Origin: Agrobacterium arsenijevicii
Lineage (GTDB): Bacteria > Pseudomonadota > Alphaproteobacteria > Rhizobiales > Rhizobiaceae
NCBI GenBank assembly: GCA_000949895.1
Contig: JWIT01000008.1
Location: forward strand, 57,959-121,958
DNA: 64,000 nucleotides
Direction: 5' to 3'
Under the pieces are notes generated by a model. That model was not told where the DNA came from. It saw only the letters and a list, made by a program, of their open reading frames with translations, and ran no database searches. Below, one piece after another: positions 8,452 to 18,818 of the stretch; the stretch's first letter is position 1, and every line of letters starts with the position of its first letter. The translations under genes were made by a program, and so were the position numbers.

Positions 8452-9756
8452 TCATGCTTCGCGGAATGTCCGATTGGCCTGATCGAGCAAGGGCTTGAGG
8501 AAATACGACAAAACGCTTCGCTGACCGGTGGTGATAAAGGCTTCCACCGGCATACCCGGCATCAGGCTGAATTCACCGAGCCGCTTTATCTGCTCCGGAG
8601 AAGTAGCCACGCGCACCACATAATAACTCGTCCCGGTTCGCTGATCCACCGTCACATCGGCTGCAATCCGCTCCACCGTTCCGGTAATTTCCGGCGTCGT
8701 TTTTTGATTGAACGCGGAAAAGCGCAGGTTCGTCGCCTGACCGTAATAGATCTGGTCGATATCCTGCGGTGCGACCTTGGCCTCGACCACAAGTTTATCG
8801 ACCTCCGGCACGATCATCATGATCGGCTCACCCGGCGCAATGACGCCGCCGACGGTATGAACCGCGAGTTGATGCACGAGGCCATCCTGCGGCGCGACGA
8901 TATCGACACGCTTCAACTGGTCTTCGGCGGCCACCCGGCGCTCGACATACTCCCCGATGCGGGCATCCATTTCGCGCAGATCGGACCCGACTTCTTCCGA
9001 CCATTGCTCGTCGATCTGGATGATCTGCAGCGAGGTTTCGCTGATTTTGGCCCCGACCCCGGCAATGCCCGCCATCAGCCGGCCGATATCGCCCTCGATA
9101 TCCGTCGCCTGCCGCTCCAGCGTGCTGAGACGGCTTTTCTCCATCAGGCCCTTTTCGTGAAGGGAACGAAACCGGTTCAATTCCTCATCGACCATACCCT
9201 GCTCGCGGAAATTCGCCGCCCGCTCGGCATCCATGCCCGCTATTTCGTCGCGAAGCTGCCGGACCCGCTGTTCGAGCTGGCGTTTCTTGCTTTCGCGAAC
9301 GGCCCTGCGGCTCTCATAAAGGTGCTGCTCGGCATTCATCATCGCGGCGATCTCGGTATCACCGGCCCGTTCGAGCAGTACTTGCGGGAAAACCACGCTG
9401 ACGGCACGGTCGCGTTCGCTTTCAAGCCGCGCCCTGCGGGCGGAGAATTGATCGAGACTTTTGACAATGATGGCAAGGTTGGCTCTGGTCATCGTTGCAT
9501 CGATGCGCATCACCACGTCACCAGCTTTCACCCGGTCGCCGTCGCGCACCATCAGCTCGCTGACGACGCCGCCCACCGGATGCTGGACTTTTTTCAGGCT
9601 GGTTTCCACCACCAGCGAACCTTGCGCAATCACCGCGCCAACGATCTCGGTGCCGACGGCCCAGCCGCCGAACAGGCCGATCAGGGTCAGAAATCCAAGA
9701 GTTCCAACAATAAGATGGCTGCGGATCGAGCGTTTAAGTGTCTGCCATTCGTCCAT
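8452..9756 (-). CDS. Type I secretion membrane fusion protein, HlyD family
   Basis: The periplasmic adaptor that links the inner-membrane ABC exporter to a TolC-like outer membrane channel. It has 434 residues: a short cytoplasmic start, one membrane helix at about 15-37, a lipoyl/barrel half (VQHPVGGVVSELMVRDGDRVKAGDVVMRID cut around residues 58-87), a long helical hairpin rich in Glu, Arg and Gln (about 100-270), and the second barrel half (VAPQDGLVHQLAVHTVGGVI). It resembles PrsE of rhizobia. Its start lies 3 bases after the stop of the ABC gene. No TolC gene is in the window, so a shared outer membrane partner must be used. Confidence 0.93.
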   Translation of the reverse strand: MDEWQTLKRSIRSHLIVGTLGFLTLIGLFGGWAVGTEIVGAVIAQGSLVVETSLKKVQHPVGGVVSELMVRDGDRVKAGDVVMRIDATMTRANLAIIVKSLDQFSARRARLESERDRAVSVVFPQVLLERAGDTEIAAMMNAEQHLYESRRAVRESKKRQLEQRVRQLRDEIAGMDAERAANFREQGMVDEELNRFRSLHEKGLMEKSRLSTLERQATDIEGDIGRLMAGIAGVGAKISETSLQIIQIDEQWSEEVGSDLREMDARIGEYVERRVAAEDQLKRVDIVAPQDGLVHQLAVHTVGGVIAPGEPIMMIVPEVDKLVVEAKVAPQDIDQIYYGQATNLRFSAFNQKTTPEITGTVERIAADVTVDQRTGTSYYVVRVATSPEQIKRLGEFSLMPGMPVEAFITTGQRSVLSYFLKPLLDQANRTFREA

Positions 9757-9759
9757 CTT

Positions 9760-11511
9760 TTATGCCTTTCCTGTTTCTGCGGCCTGCACGACCTTGAGGG
9801 CGCCGGCGGTACCGCCGACCGGGCGAAGCACCTTGGCCAGCACCTCATCCTTGGGTCCGAAAGCCTGCTGCCGTCCGTCGGCGAGCATCAGCACCTTGTC
9901 CACCGCGAAAAGCGCACTCGGACGGTGGGCAATGACGACGACAACGCCGCCGCGCTCGCGAACCCCAAGAATGGCCGCAGTCAACGCATCCTCGCCTTCG
10001 GAATCGAGATTGGAATTCGGCTCGTCGAGCACGACGAGAAACGGATCGCCGTATAGCGCTCTCGCAAGCGCGATCCGCTGCCTCTGTCCCGCCGACAATT
10101 GCCGGCCGGTTTCGCCGACTTCGGTGGAATAACCATCCGGCAGGCTGACGACGAGGTCGTGGACGCGAGCGAGGCGCGCCGCCGCGATGATCTTTTCCGA
10201 TGTCGCTTCCGGATCGAAGGAGGCAATGTTTTCGGCGATGGTGCCATCCAAAAGCTCGATCGATTGCGGCATATAACCGATGTGGCGCGCAAGTGCTGCG
10301 GCCGGCCATTGGTCGAGCGTCGCGCCATCCAGCCGGATCGAGCCTTTCATTGGCCGCCAGAGACCGACGAGCAGCCGCGCCAGCGAACTTTTGCCGGAGC
10401 CGCTTGCGCCGATGACGCCAAGGCCGCTGCCGGCTGCAAGTGTAAAGGCGATATCCTGTAGCACCGGCTCGTGCGCTTCCGGCGGGATGGCGCCGACCCG
10501 CTCGACCGACAGAAGGGCGTGCGGCGCGGGCATGTCCATGCGGGTGGGCGCATCGGGCAGCAGCGCCAGCGTTTTTTCAAGGCGACGACGGCTTTGCCGG
10601 GCAGCGATGAAACCCTTCCAGTTGGCAATGGCAAGATCGACCGGCGCAAGCGCCCGTGCAGACAGGATCGAGCCGGCGATGATGATGCCCGGCGTCGCCT
10701 GCTCGTTGATGACGAGCCAGGCACCGACAGCCAGAATGCCGGATTGCAGCAGCATGCGCAGCACCTTGCTCGCCACGCCGAAACCGGAAGAAACATCGCT
10801 TGCCGACCGCTGCTCGCGCACAAAGGCGCGATTATCCGCCTGCCAGCGTTCCCGCAGCGACGGGGCCATTCCCATGACTGCAATGATATCGGCATTCCGG
10901 CGGCTGGTTTCGGCCAGCCGGTTGCGTCTGGAAGAGTGACGCGCAGCTTCTTCGACCGGACGCCGTGACACCAGCTCCGTCATCAGCGTGAAGACCGTGA
11001 GAATGGCGGCGCCGGCAAGTGCGGTGACACCAAGCCAGAAATGGAAGGCGAAACAAATGGCGATATAAAATGGCAACCACGGCAGATCGAAAAGGGCGAG
11101 CGGTCCGCTTCCTGAAAGAAACGAGCGGATCGTATCCAGATCGCGAAGCGGCTGCGCCTGGCGACCGCTGAGGGGCAGCCGCAACTCCAGACCGATCACC
11201 GCATCGAAAATCTTCGAGGACAGCACCTGATCAAGACGATCGGAAATACGCACCAGCAGGCGACCACGCAAAGCATCGAACAACCCCTGAAACACATAAA
11301 GCACCACGACGATGGCAAACAGGGCCACCAGCGTCGGCAGGCTCCTGCTTGGCAACACCCGGTCATAGACCTCCATCATGAACAGGGAGCCAGTGAGATA
11401 AAGAATATTGACCAGAGCACTCAGCAGGCCGACGCCGATGAAGGCACCGGTGCAGCCGGCAAATACGCCCTTGATCTGGCGAGCATTATTATTGGCAGAG
11501 TGAAAACGCAT
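9760..11511 (-). CDS. Type I secretion ABC transporter (permease/ATPase)
   Basis: The inner-membrane exporter ATPase of 583 residues. The membrane domain (about 1-300) starts with GVGLLSALVNILYLTGSLFM and is followed by the nucleotide-binding domain: Walker A GASGSGKSS near residue 367, signature LSAGQRQRIALARAL near 472, Walker B FLVVLDEP and the H-loop VIAHRP. There is no N-terminal C39 peptidase domain, as expected for an exporter of RTX proteins with an uncleaved C-terminal signal (PrsD type). I chose the internal ATG because the 29 residues upstream look non-coding and overlap the spacer after the RTX gene. Confidence 0.92.
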   Translation of the reverse strand: MRFHSANNNARQIKGVFAGCTGAFIGVGLLSALVNILYLTGSLFMMEVYDRVLPSRSLPTLVALFAIVVVLYVFQGLFDALRGRLLVRISDRLDQVLSSKIFDAVIGLELRLPLSGRQAQPLRDLDTIRSFLSGSGPLALFDLPWLPFYIAICFAFHFWLGVTALAGAAILTVFTLMTELVSRRPVEEAARHSSRRNRLAETSRRNADIIAVMGMAPSLRERWQADNRAFVREQRSASDVSSGFGVASKVLRMLLQSGILAVGAWLVINEQATPGIIIAGSILSARALAPVDLAIANWKGFIAARQSRRRLEKTLALLPDAPTRMDMPAPHALLSVERVGAIPPEAHEPVLQDIAFTLAAGSGLGVIGASGSGKSSLARLLVGLWRPMKGSIRLDGATLDQWPAAALARHIGYMPQSIELLDGTIAENIASFDPEATSEKIIAAARLARVHDLVVSLPDGYSTEVGETGRQLSAGQRQRIALARALYGDPFLVVLDEPNSNLDSEGEDALTAAILGVRERGGVVVVIAHRPSALFAVDKVLMLADGRQQAFGPKDEVLAKVLRPVGGTAGALKVVQAAETGKA

Positions 11512-11591
11512 TTTTACTATCCATTGAGATCGCGGTGGCGGTAACAGCCGGCGATAACGTGCCGGTGACACTTGCCCGCAAACGTGGAAAA

Positions 11592-11613
11592 GGCGCATCC
11601 CAAAGGATGCGCC
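11592..11613 (-). terminator. Intrinsic terminator/attenuator between the RTX gene and its exporter
   Basis: On the minus strand GGCGCATCC and GGATGCGCC form a 9-base-pair stem with a 4-base loop, followed at once by TTTT. It lies just past the RTX stop codon and before the exporter gene, so read-through would set the ratio of cargo to exporter unless the exporter has its own promoter. Confidence 0.75.
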
Positions 11614-11621
11614 CTTATGGT

Positions 11622-14600
11622 TCAGGCGAAGCGGAAGTCGTCGATCACGAACTGCTCGGTCTTCACGCCATCGAAGGTGATGGACGAGCCGTCCTTGAAG
11701 GCGATCTGCGCACCGTTTTCACCGTCGGTGAAGGAACCAGACGCGATAAGCGCCTGATAATCGGCGAAGACATCCTTGGAGAGCTGGACGACATCCTGGC
11801 CCTCGGCACCGGCCTGGAAGTCCGTCACCACGTCCCGGCCGCTGCCGGCCGCAAAGACGAAAGTGTCGGCACCGCTACCGCCGGTCAGGACGTCATTACC
11901 CGCGCCGCCATTCAGCGTGTCGTTGCCGGAACCGCCGTTCAGCGTGTCGTTACCGGCCCCGCCGCTCAGCACATCGTTGCCTGCGCCGCCCATCAGAACA
12001 TCGTTGCCGGCACCGCCCTCGACGAGGTCGTTACCATCACCGGCGACCACACGGTCATTGCCGGCACCGGCATCCACCATGTCGTTGCCACCGCCGGCGA
12101 GCAGCGTGTCGTCGCCGGCACCGCCCTCCAGCATGTCCTTGCCGTCACCCGCCACCAGCACATCGCTGCCGCCAGTGCCTTCGACGATGGTGTATTCGGT
12201 ATAACCGTCCATCGTGACCGTCGTGCTGCCCTTGGCTTCACCGCCATTGGCGTCACGAACCGTGTAGCTGAGCGTCACGCTTGCCTGCTGGTCGTCCTCG
12301 AGTGCCGCAAAAGCGGAAGAAGGATCGACAACCAGCTTGCCATCGACCACCGAGAAGGCCGCTGCGGCCTGGGCGTTGGTTACGGCAAGTCCGGCAACCG
12401 CCATCACCGTGACACTGATAAGCGTCAGGCGATCGCCTTCCACGTCGGTGTCGTTGGCAACGAGATCGAAGTTGGCACTGTCCTTTTCCGCCACGGCGAG
12501 CTTGTCCTCGACAGCAACAGGTGCGTCGTTGACGGGATCGATCGTCACAGTGACCACGCTCTCGACGCTGCCGCCCTTGCCATCGGAAACGATGACTGTG
12601 AAGCTGTCGGTTCCGTTGACATTCGCGTTCGGCGTATAGACCCATTCGCCGGTCGCCGCGTCGATCTTGACATCACCCTTGGCCGCCGAGGCTCCCGTCT
12701 TGATGGCGTAGGAAAGCGCGTCGCCATCGATATCCGAAGCGACGATCTTGCCCTTGAGAGCAACATCCTCATCGGTTTTCGCGGCAATGGCCGCGGTAAC
12801 CGGCGCGTCGTTGACCGGCTTGACGGTGAAGCTCGCCGTCGCCTCGCTCGAACCGCCGCGACCATCGGCGATTTTATAGCTGAAGGATGCCTTGCCGTTG
12901 AAATCGGCAGCCGCGGTGAAGCGGATGCCCGTTCCTTCCAGAACCGCCGTTCCACCGACAGCCGAGGAAACGTCGGTCACCGTCAACTGGTCGAGATCGG
13001 CGTCCTTGTCGTTTGCAAGCAGCGCGCTGAAGGAGATGAGGAAGGATGCGGCATCCTCATCGATCGCAGCAAGCGCGTCAGCCGCCGCGACCGGGCCACG
13101 GTTGACGAGACCCTTGACGATCGCATCGCGGTTCAAGGCCGTTCCGTCTGCGAAAGTCACCAATTCGACACCGCCGCCAGCAAGCTGATTGCGCAGCGAC
13201 AGTTTCTCACCGTTGGCAAACTCGATTTCGACTGTTTCGCCAAACTTGCGCAGAACGGCTTCGTTTCTGGCGATATCGTGCAGTACGAGGACATCCTTGT
13301 CGCCCGCCACACCCGCAGTCTCGATGATGTCGTCAGAACCGTCACCACGTCCGTAGATGTAGGTATCGGATCCGTCGCCGCCCAAGAGCAGATCGTTGCC
13401 GGTGCCGCCTTCGATGAGGTCGTCACCGAGACCGCCGGAGACGATATCGTTGCCCTCGTCGCCAAACAGCACGTCGTCGCCGTTGCCACCAGACAGGGCG
13501 TCACGTCCTGCGCCACCCTTCAGCACGTCGTCGCCTTCACCACCACTCAGGCGATCATTGCCGCCATTACCGAGCAGCCTGTCGTTGCCGCCAAGGCCGA
13601 AGATCGTCTCGTCCCCCTCGGTACCGACAAGCGTATCACGCGCTTCGGTGCCGTTGACCGTCTTGCCCGCGTCGAGACCGGATTTGAGGTCGACCACGGT
13701 CAGATTGTCGAAGGTCAGACCCGCATTGCCCCAGGAATAGAGGCCGAAAGTGCCGGCATCCAGCTCCCGGTCGCCGATCGGATAGGCAAACAGAGCCTCA
13801 TCATTGAGGAAGGCAACGATCTTGTCGGCAACGACCTCGACGCGAAGCTTCATGGCCTGGCCCGGCTCATATTTGCCCGGCACCTGAGCCAGAATTTCCT
13901 CAACGCCGTTCTTCATACGCACGAGATTGAAGATGCTGCCAGCGCCGTTCCCGGGATTACGGTCGAGAATGCCGTCGGCATCCAGTTCCAGCTTGTAGTA
14001 GTTCTTGCTGTCCTTGTAGCGGAACAGGAAGCCGAGGCCGTCCTTGTCAGGCGTCTGGATCGTCGCCTCGATGGCATAGTCGGTCCAGGCGAGCGCCGCC
14101 GGGTCCTTGAACAAGGCGTAGGTGCCGAGACGCAGCACGTTGACCCCGTCGCCAAGCGGGCTCCAGCCACGCTTGTAAAGGTCGGACGCCGTTGCCCCGG
14201 TCCAGACCAGTTCGCGGCTGGCAAGCCCGGTCGTCTGAAGCAGCTTGCCGTCAGAAATCAACCATTCGGAGGCCTTGCCATCCGGTCCTATGCCACCGAA
14301 TTCGCCCTCATCGACGATCTTGAAGCGGGCCATCGCCTCGGCCGAGGAGAAATCCTCAGCGACGAGGATTTTCGTCTTGTCCACGACGGTCACGTCGATG
14401 CGGTCCATCGAAACGGAACCGTTGGCGGCGGTAACCTTGAGGAGCAACTTGTTGATGCCCGAATTCAGCGCGACATCGACCTTCTTGCCGGTTGCAACGA
14501 CATTGCCGTTGATGTCCATCCAGACGAAGCCGGTCAGCTGTTCAGGGCCGAACGAACCCGATGCGTCGAGCATGACGGACGCCGTGCCGTCACCGTCCAT

Positions 14601-17558
14601 GTCGTAGACCCGCTGATCGATCCCTGCCTTGGCGGTCGTGCCAGCTTTGGTGACGACGATATCGTCGAAGACCGACGCGCGCTGGCCGCTGGAGTAAACG
14701 CCGACGGTGCCGCCGGAAAGCGGAGAGGTCTTGTCCACGACAGGGCCGCCGAAGACGTTCTTGTCGCCGAGGAAGACGTTGATGGTGCCGCCGACGACAG
14801 CAACCGTCAGCGGGATTTCCATATTGTAGGGTGTGCCTTCCTTGACCTCGGCAAGCAGAACCGCTTTGCCGTCGGCGACCTTTATGAGCTGACGGCGGTT
14901 CGTTTCGCCGTCCATGGCGAAGCGGTAGTAGTTGTTTGCATCCTTATAGTAGAAATAGACGCCCATCGCATCGTTATCGAGTTGTGTGAGCGTCGCCTCG
15001 AACACGTAGTCGCTCCACGCAGCCGACTGAGCGCCGATATAAACGAGCTTGTTGCCCGTCGCATCGCTCTGGTCGAAAAGTGCTGCTTCAGGCGCCGCAA
15101 GATTGGCGCTTGCGGTCGGACGGGAAAATACCGTGCCCTTGAGCAGAAAACGTCCGGTATTGCCGTCGGCCGCACCAAAATCGGTGGCCCAGCCATCGGC
15201 TTTGCCGTCGTTGAAGTTTTCAACAAGCAGCGTGCGGTCGCCACGCACCAGAACATCGACCGTGTCGCTGGTCCAGACACCGTTCGCATCCATCGCCGTC
15301 AGCGTCAGCTTATGCTTGCCAAGCGCTAGATCGGCGACGACTTCCTTGCCCTCACCAACGAAGTCGCCGTTCTTGTCGGTCCAGACGAAGCTCACAACCT
15401 CACCGGCGAGCAGTGATCTCGCAGCCGACAGGTTGACACTTGCGGAAGAGGCGCCGGCTGTGGCGTTGGCAACGATATCGTCACCGGCCTCGGCCATGGC
15501 GCGTGCGATGCCCTTGCCGACATAGACATTCTCGAACACTTCCTGATGGCCACGATAATAACCGGTCAGGCCATCGCGATCGAGCTCAGGCTTGGTGCGG
15601 TAACCATCGAGATAATCGTCGAAGGCGGTGAAATAGGTTTCGGTGGTGATGCGGTTATTATCAGGATCGATGGTGATCAGGCGCATCGCGCCGTTGCCAC
15701 CATTATTGCCGCGCGATTCAACGCCGTTGCCGGTGATCTCCCGCGACACGCCGTTCTGGTAATTGACCAGGAACTGGAAAACGGGCTCGCCATACTGGTT
15801 GTAGGTGATGTCGGTTTCGGCGCCATCGCCGAAAATATGGCCTGAGAAGGTCATGACGATGTTCGGATAACGCGAAAGCAGCGCGCGGGCGACATATTCG
15901 CCGTCGTTTGCACCGCGCTGGTCGGTACGCATACCGTAGTCGTAACCCGCGCCTTCGTCATAAAGCGGCAGGGCCAGATTGTCCTGGCGCGTCGCATAGC
16001 TGGTCAGCGAATGCGTCGCGAGCATGACGCGGTGGTCGGGGAATTTCTCGATGACATCGCCCGCCCAGCGGATCACGTCGTCGCGCGGGCCGAATTCGAG
16101 CGAGATGGACAACCACTTGGTGCCATCAGGCGCGGTGAAGGTGCTGTAGGTGTTACGCGCGGCGGCCTGTTCCTGATCGTAAGCGCCGCCGAATACGCCG
16201 GCATTGGTCGCAGCCTGCTTTTCAGCCGAGAAGCGCCGATCCAGTTCAACGGAGGTGTGGTCGGCAGCACTTCCGCCATTCGCCTGATCGTGGTTGCCGG
16301 GCAGCAGCGCGTAAGGCACCTTGCCGTCGAGCTTGCGAAGCGCCGGTTCGGCGACATCCCACTCGGCGGGACGGTTGTTCTGGGTAATATCGCCGACATG
16401 GCTCATGAAGACGATTTTGTGGCTATCGCGATTGTCGACCAGCCATTGCGTCATCTCGCCAAACAGATGCTTGATACCGTCATTGGACGTATAGTCCTGC
16501 GTGTCGGGGAACACGGCAATGGTATAAGCATTCGGTCCGGCGACGCGCACGCGAAAATCGTCCGTAGCGCTCTTGCCGGTGCTGTCGGTGGCGGTCACGC
16601 GAATGTCGGAGTGACCGAGAGCCGAGAAGTCGAGCGTCAGCTTGTTGCCATCCGTCAAGACCGCAGTCACCGTCTCGTTCTTGCTGTTCTGCACGGAAAA
16701 AGTGAGCTTCTCACCGGAGAAATGCTTCGAAAGGTCGATCGTCACATTCGCCGCGTCGGGCGTCACCATCATGTCTTTGATAGCCGACGTTTTAGCGACG
16801 GCAACCGGATCGACCGCAGGTTTCTGACCGATGGCGAGAATGCCGGCCTGGGCGGGCGTCTTGAATTCAAGGGTTGTGCCGTTACCGGTGACTGCACCGT
16901 CTCCAATCACTGGCTTGGCCGAACCTTCGGCAAAGCGGGTTTCCAGGACGCCAACTTTTTCGGCCTCCTGCTTCATCGCATCCGGCAAAATGCCGGAGGC
17001 CTTCGGGCCTCCGAGATAGGACATTTCGTCCGCTGTCAGAACCTTTTTGAGGAAGAGGAGATTGCTAAGGTAACCGGGCGAGGTCTCGCCATCCTCATCG
17101 GAGAAAATCAGAAAGCCTTTGGACATGTCGATGGCGAAGCGGTCAGCGAGCGAGCCTGTCATCTTCTGGTCGGCGACGAATTCGCCATTGATGTACTTCT
17201 TCATCGAGACCGTGCCACTGGCGTCTTTCTCGATGGTGAGACCGATGCGGTTCCAGGCGTCCAGCTTGGCCGTGCCACGATAATCACTGCTGATGCCGAG
17301 GCCGTAGCTGTCACCGCTTGCCTTGCCGAAAATATCGCCGTCGCTCACGTTGGTAAGGTCGGTCTGCAGGAAGGGCATCCAGCCGGTGGAGCCATTCTTC
17401 GGGAAATAGACGTCGTAGACGAGGCTGTAGGAGGTCGCCGTGCCGGTACCGTTCGGCGAGACGAGGATGCTCTGCTGTTGCGACAGGCGCGGAATGGTCA
17501 GTAGCCAGTCTGAGGAGGATTCGATGGGATTGGCGATCGAGTTTTCAGAAGTCGTCAT
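11622..17558 (-). CDS. Giant secreted RTX protein with metallophosphoesterase domain
   Basis: 1978 residues, very acidic, poor in Cys, no Sec signal. In order: a LamG/concanavalin-like domain (about 1-190); a calcineurin-like phosphoesterase (about 340-620) with FPDTQDY, SHVGDITQ, LPGNHDQ and FSGHIFGDG; two PKD-like modules alternating with further lectin-like domains (about 700-1290); a first block of GGxGxDxLx RTX repeats (about 1303-1400); cadherin/VCBS-like modules (about 1480-1720); a second RTX block (about 1793-1900); and a C-terminal tail for type I export. The repeats bind calcium and fold the protein after secretion. The linked exporter supports this. Likely an extracellular phosphoesterase or adhesin-enzyme; its substrate is unknown. 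Confidence 0.9.
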   Translation of the reverse strand: MTTSENSIANPIESSSDWLLTIPRLSQQQSILVSPNGTGTATSYSLVYDVYFPKNGSTGWMPFLQTDLTNVSDGDIFGKASGDSYGLGISSDYRGTAKLDAWNRIGLTIEKDASGTVSMKKYINGEFVADQKMTGSLADRFAIDMSKGFLIFSDEDGETSPGYLSNLLFLKKVLTADEMSYLGGPKASGILPDAMKQEAEKVGVLETRFAEGSAKPVIGDGAVTGNGTTLEFKTPAQAGILAIGQKPAVDPVAVAKTSAIKDMMVTPDAANVTIDLSKHFSGEKLTFSVQNSKNETVTAVLTDGNKLTLDFSALGHSDIRVTATDSTGKSATDDFRVRVAGPNAYTIAVFPDTQDYTSNDGIKHLFGEMTQWLVDNRDSHKIVFMSHVGDITQNNRPAEWDVAEPALRKLDGKVPYALLPGNHDQANGGSAADHTSVELDRRFSAEKQAATNAGVFGGAYDQEQAAARNTYSTFTAPDGTKWLSISLEFGPRDDVIRWAGDVIEKFPDHRVMLATHSLTSYATRQDNLALPLYDEGAGYDYGMRTDQRGANDGEYVARALLSRYPNIVMTFSGHIFGDGAETDITYNQYGEPVFQFLVNYQNGVSREITGNGVESRGNNGGNGAMRLITIDPDNNRITTETYFTAFDDYLDGYRTKPELDRDGLTGYYRGHQEVFENVYVGKGIARAMAEAGDDIVANATAGASSASVNLSAARSLLAGEVVSFVWTDKNGDFVGEGKEVVADLALGKHKLTLTAMDANGVWTSDTVDVLVRGDRTLLVENFNDGKADGWATDFGAADGNTGRFLLKGTVFSRPTASANLAAPEAALFDQSDATGNKLVYIGAQSAAWSDYVFEATLTQLDNDAMGVYFYYKDANNYYRFAMDGETNRRQLIKVADGKAVLLAEVKEGTPYNMEIPLTVAVVGGTINVFLGDKNVFGGPVVDKTSPLSGGTVGVYSSGQRASVFDDIVVTKAGTTAKAGIDQRVYDMDGDGTASVMLDASGSFGPEQLTGFVWMDINGNVVATGKKVDVALNSGINKLLLKVTAANGSVSMDRIDVTVVDKTKILVAEDFSSAEAMARFKIVDEGEFGGIGPDGKASEWLISDGKLLQTTGLASRELVWTGATASDLYKRGWSPLGDGVNVLRLGTYALFKDPAALAWTDYAIEATIQTPDKDGLGFLFRYKDSKNYYKLELDADGILDRNPGNGAGSIFNLVRMKNGVEEILAQVPGKYEPGQAMKLRVEVVADKIVAFLNDEALFAYPIGDRELDAGTFGLYSWGNAGLTFDNLTVVDLKSGLDAGKTVNGTEARDTLVGTEGDETIFGLGGNDRLLGNGGNDRLSGGEGDDVLKGGAGRDALSGGNGDDVLFGDEGNDIVSGGLGDDLIEGGTGNDLLLGGDGSDTYIYGRGDGSDDIIETAGVAGDKDVLVLHDIARNEAVLRKFGETVEIEFANGEKLSLRNQLAGGGVELVTFADGTALNRDAIVKGLVNRGPVAAADALAAIDEDAASFLISFSALLANDKDADLDQLTVTDVSSAVGGTAVLEGTGIRFTAAADFNGKASFSYKIADGRGGSSEATASFTVKPVNDAPVTAAIAAKTDEDVALKGKIVASDIDGDALSYAIKTGASAAKGDVKIDAATGEWVYTPNANVNGTDSFTVIVSDGKGGSVESVVTVTIDPVNDAPVAVEDKLAVAEKDSANFDLVANDTDVEGDRLTLISVTVMAVAGLAVTNAQAAAAFSVVDGKLVVDPSSAFAALEDDQQASVTLSYTVRDANGGEAKGSTTVTMDGYTEYTIVEGTGGSDVLVAGDGKDMLEGGAGDDTLLAGGGNDMVDAGAGNDRVVAGDGNDLVEGGAGNDVLMGGAGNDVLSGGAGNDTLNGGSGNDTLNGGAGNDVLTGGSGADTFVFAAGSGRDVVTDFQAGAEGQDVVQLSKDVFADYQALIASGSFTDGENGAQIAFKDGSSITFDGVKTEQFVIDDFRFA

Positions 17559-17638
17559 CTCTTTGACCCTTTACGTAAAACGGATTGGCCCTGTGGCCAT
17601 GCCGGCACGATTAAGGATGGCGACTAACGCGCCGATGA

Positions 17639-17656
17639 CGATTTCTTAACAAATCG
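17639..17656. promoter_or_regulatory. Dyad in the RTX / LysR divergent region
   Basis: CGATTT-cttaac-AAATCG is an 18-base inverted repeat in the 251-base region between the RTX gene and the LysR gene. It has the size and AT-rich centre expected for a LysR-type site, so it may be an autoregulatory operator that also controls the RTX gene. The rest of this region holds nothing else I can name. Confidence 0.35.
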
Positions 17657-17809
17657 TAAACCTGCCATAGTGATTTCCTATGCCTGCCATCGGTTTCGCA
17701 ACGCGGTAAACGAACCCCTGCGGAATACGTCATGGAGTTGTCAGCATTTTCGCCGATAATCGCCTTGTACCGGCGGCTGTCGTGTCGTCCGGCGGCAGAA
17801 CAGGACCCC

Positions 17810-18670
17810 ATGTCGATCACACAGCTGAAGGCCTTCCACATCGTTGCGCAATCGGGCGGTTTTTCCCAGGCCGCGCGGGACATGGCGATCAGCCAGTCCA
17901 CCCTTTCGGCCCATGTGCGGGATCTGGAAGCCGTCAGCGGCGTGAACCTTCTGGAACGAAAACCAAGAGGGGTAAGTCTCAGCCAGCAGGGCGAACGTCT
18001 GTTCGAAATCACGGTTCGCCTGTTTCAGGCCGAAAACGAGGCCACGGCCTTCCTGCGGGGTGAAGCGGGGGCTGCAGGCGGGCATCTGCGTGTCGCGGCC
18101 GACGGTCCCATCCTGCCGCTGCCCATCCTTTCGCGACTGAAGGCCGAGCGGCCACAATTGACCTTCTCCCTTTCGGTCGACAATTCCGCGCGGGTGGTGG
18201 AACAGATCATCGACTACCGCGCCGATGTCGCCATCACCGCCCGCGCGCCGGATGATCCGCGTCTTTACGGCATCAAGTTTCTCAGCATGCGGCTTGGCCT
18301 CTGCGTGCCGCTTGCGCATCCGCTGGCGCAGCGGCAGGATGTATCCGTGACAGAGCTTGAGGGTTTATCCTTCGTCATGCGCGAGCGTGGATCGCGCACC
18401 CGCGAAATCTTCGAAAAGAACCTCGCCGCTCACGGCATCACCATTCAGCAGGTGGTGGAAATCTCCTCACGCGAAGGCGTGCGCGAAGCCATCGCCAACG
18501 GGGTGGGGTGCGGCGTGGTGGCCGATCTGGAATTCGGTCATGACGCACGCCTCTCCTTCGTGCCGCTCTTCGATGCCAGCGAGCTCATCGACGAATACGC
18601 GATCTGCCTTGCCGAAAGGCGACATCTGCCCTTGTTGCGAAGCTTCATTGAGGCAGCCGGGCGGGCCTGA
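17810..18670 (+). CDS. LysR-family transcriptional regulator
   Basis: A 286-residue LysR-type regulator with an N-terminal winged helix ([20 protein letters not shown]...[13 protein letters not shown], residues 5-40) and a periplasmic-binding-like effector domain (about 90-286). The sequence resembles the branch linked to aminoethylphosphonate genes, but no phosphonate genes are adjacent, so the effector is open. I prefer the ATG at 17810 preceded by AGGA; a longer frame from 17732 adds 26 residues that do not fit the family. It is divergent from the RTX gene, which is the most likely target, and is followed by the cupin gene. Confidence 0.85.
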   Translation: MSITQLKAFHIVAQSGGFSQAARDMAISQSTLSAHVRDLEAVSGVNLLERKPRGVSLSQQGERLFEITVRLFQAENEATAFLRGEAGAAGGHLRVAADGPILPLPILSRLKAERPQLTFSLSVDNSARVVEQIIDYRADVAITARAPDDPRLYGIKFLSMRLGLCVPLAHPLAQRQDVSVTELEGLSFVMRERGSRTREIFEKNLAAHGITIQQVVEISSREGVREAIANGVGCGVVADLEFGHDARLSFVPLFDASELIDEYAICLAERRHLPLLRSFIEAAGRA

Positions 18671-18818
18671 TCGCGGCAGGCGCGTGAAATCACCCACCAT
18701 CCATGTCGGCAAAACTTTGGCCGGCTCGGTCCACCTTCGAGCGAATTTTCACTCACCAGTGGACAAGAGGGGCATTCCCGCTTCAAATCGCCACAGAATA
18801 CCAGTCAGGAGAGTGACC

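Noticed and set aside
11860..13650. Regular short DNA repeats that resemble a CRISPR or satellite
   Set aside because: They are the coding sequence of GGxGxDxLx RTX repeats, in frame and variable at third positions.
11535..15329. Open frame of 1264 codons antisense to the RTX gene
   Set aside because: It mirrors the codon bias and repeats of the real gene on the other strand; its translation is low-complexity and matches no family.
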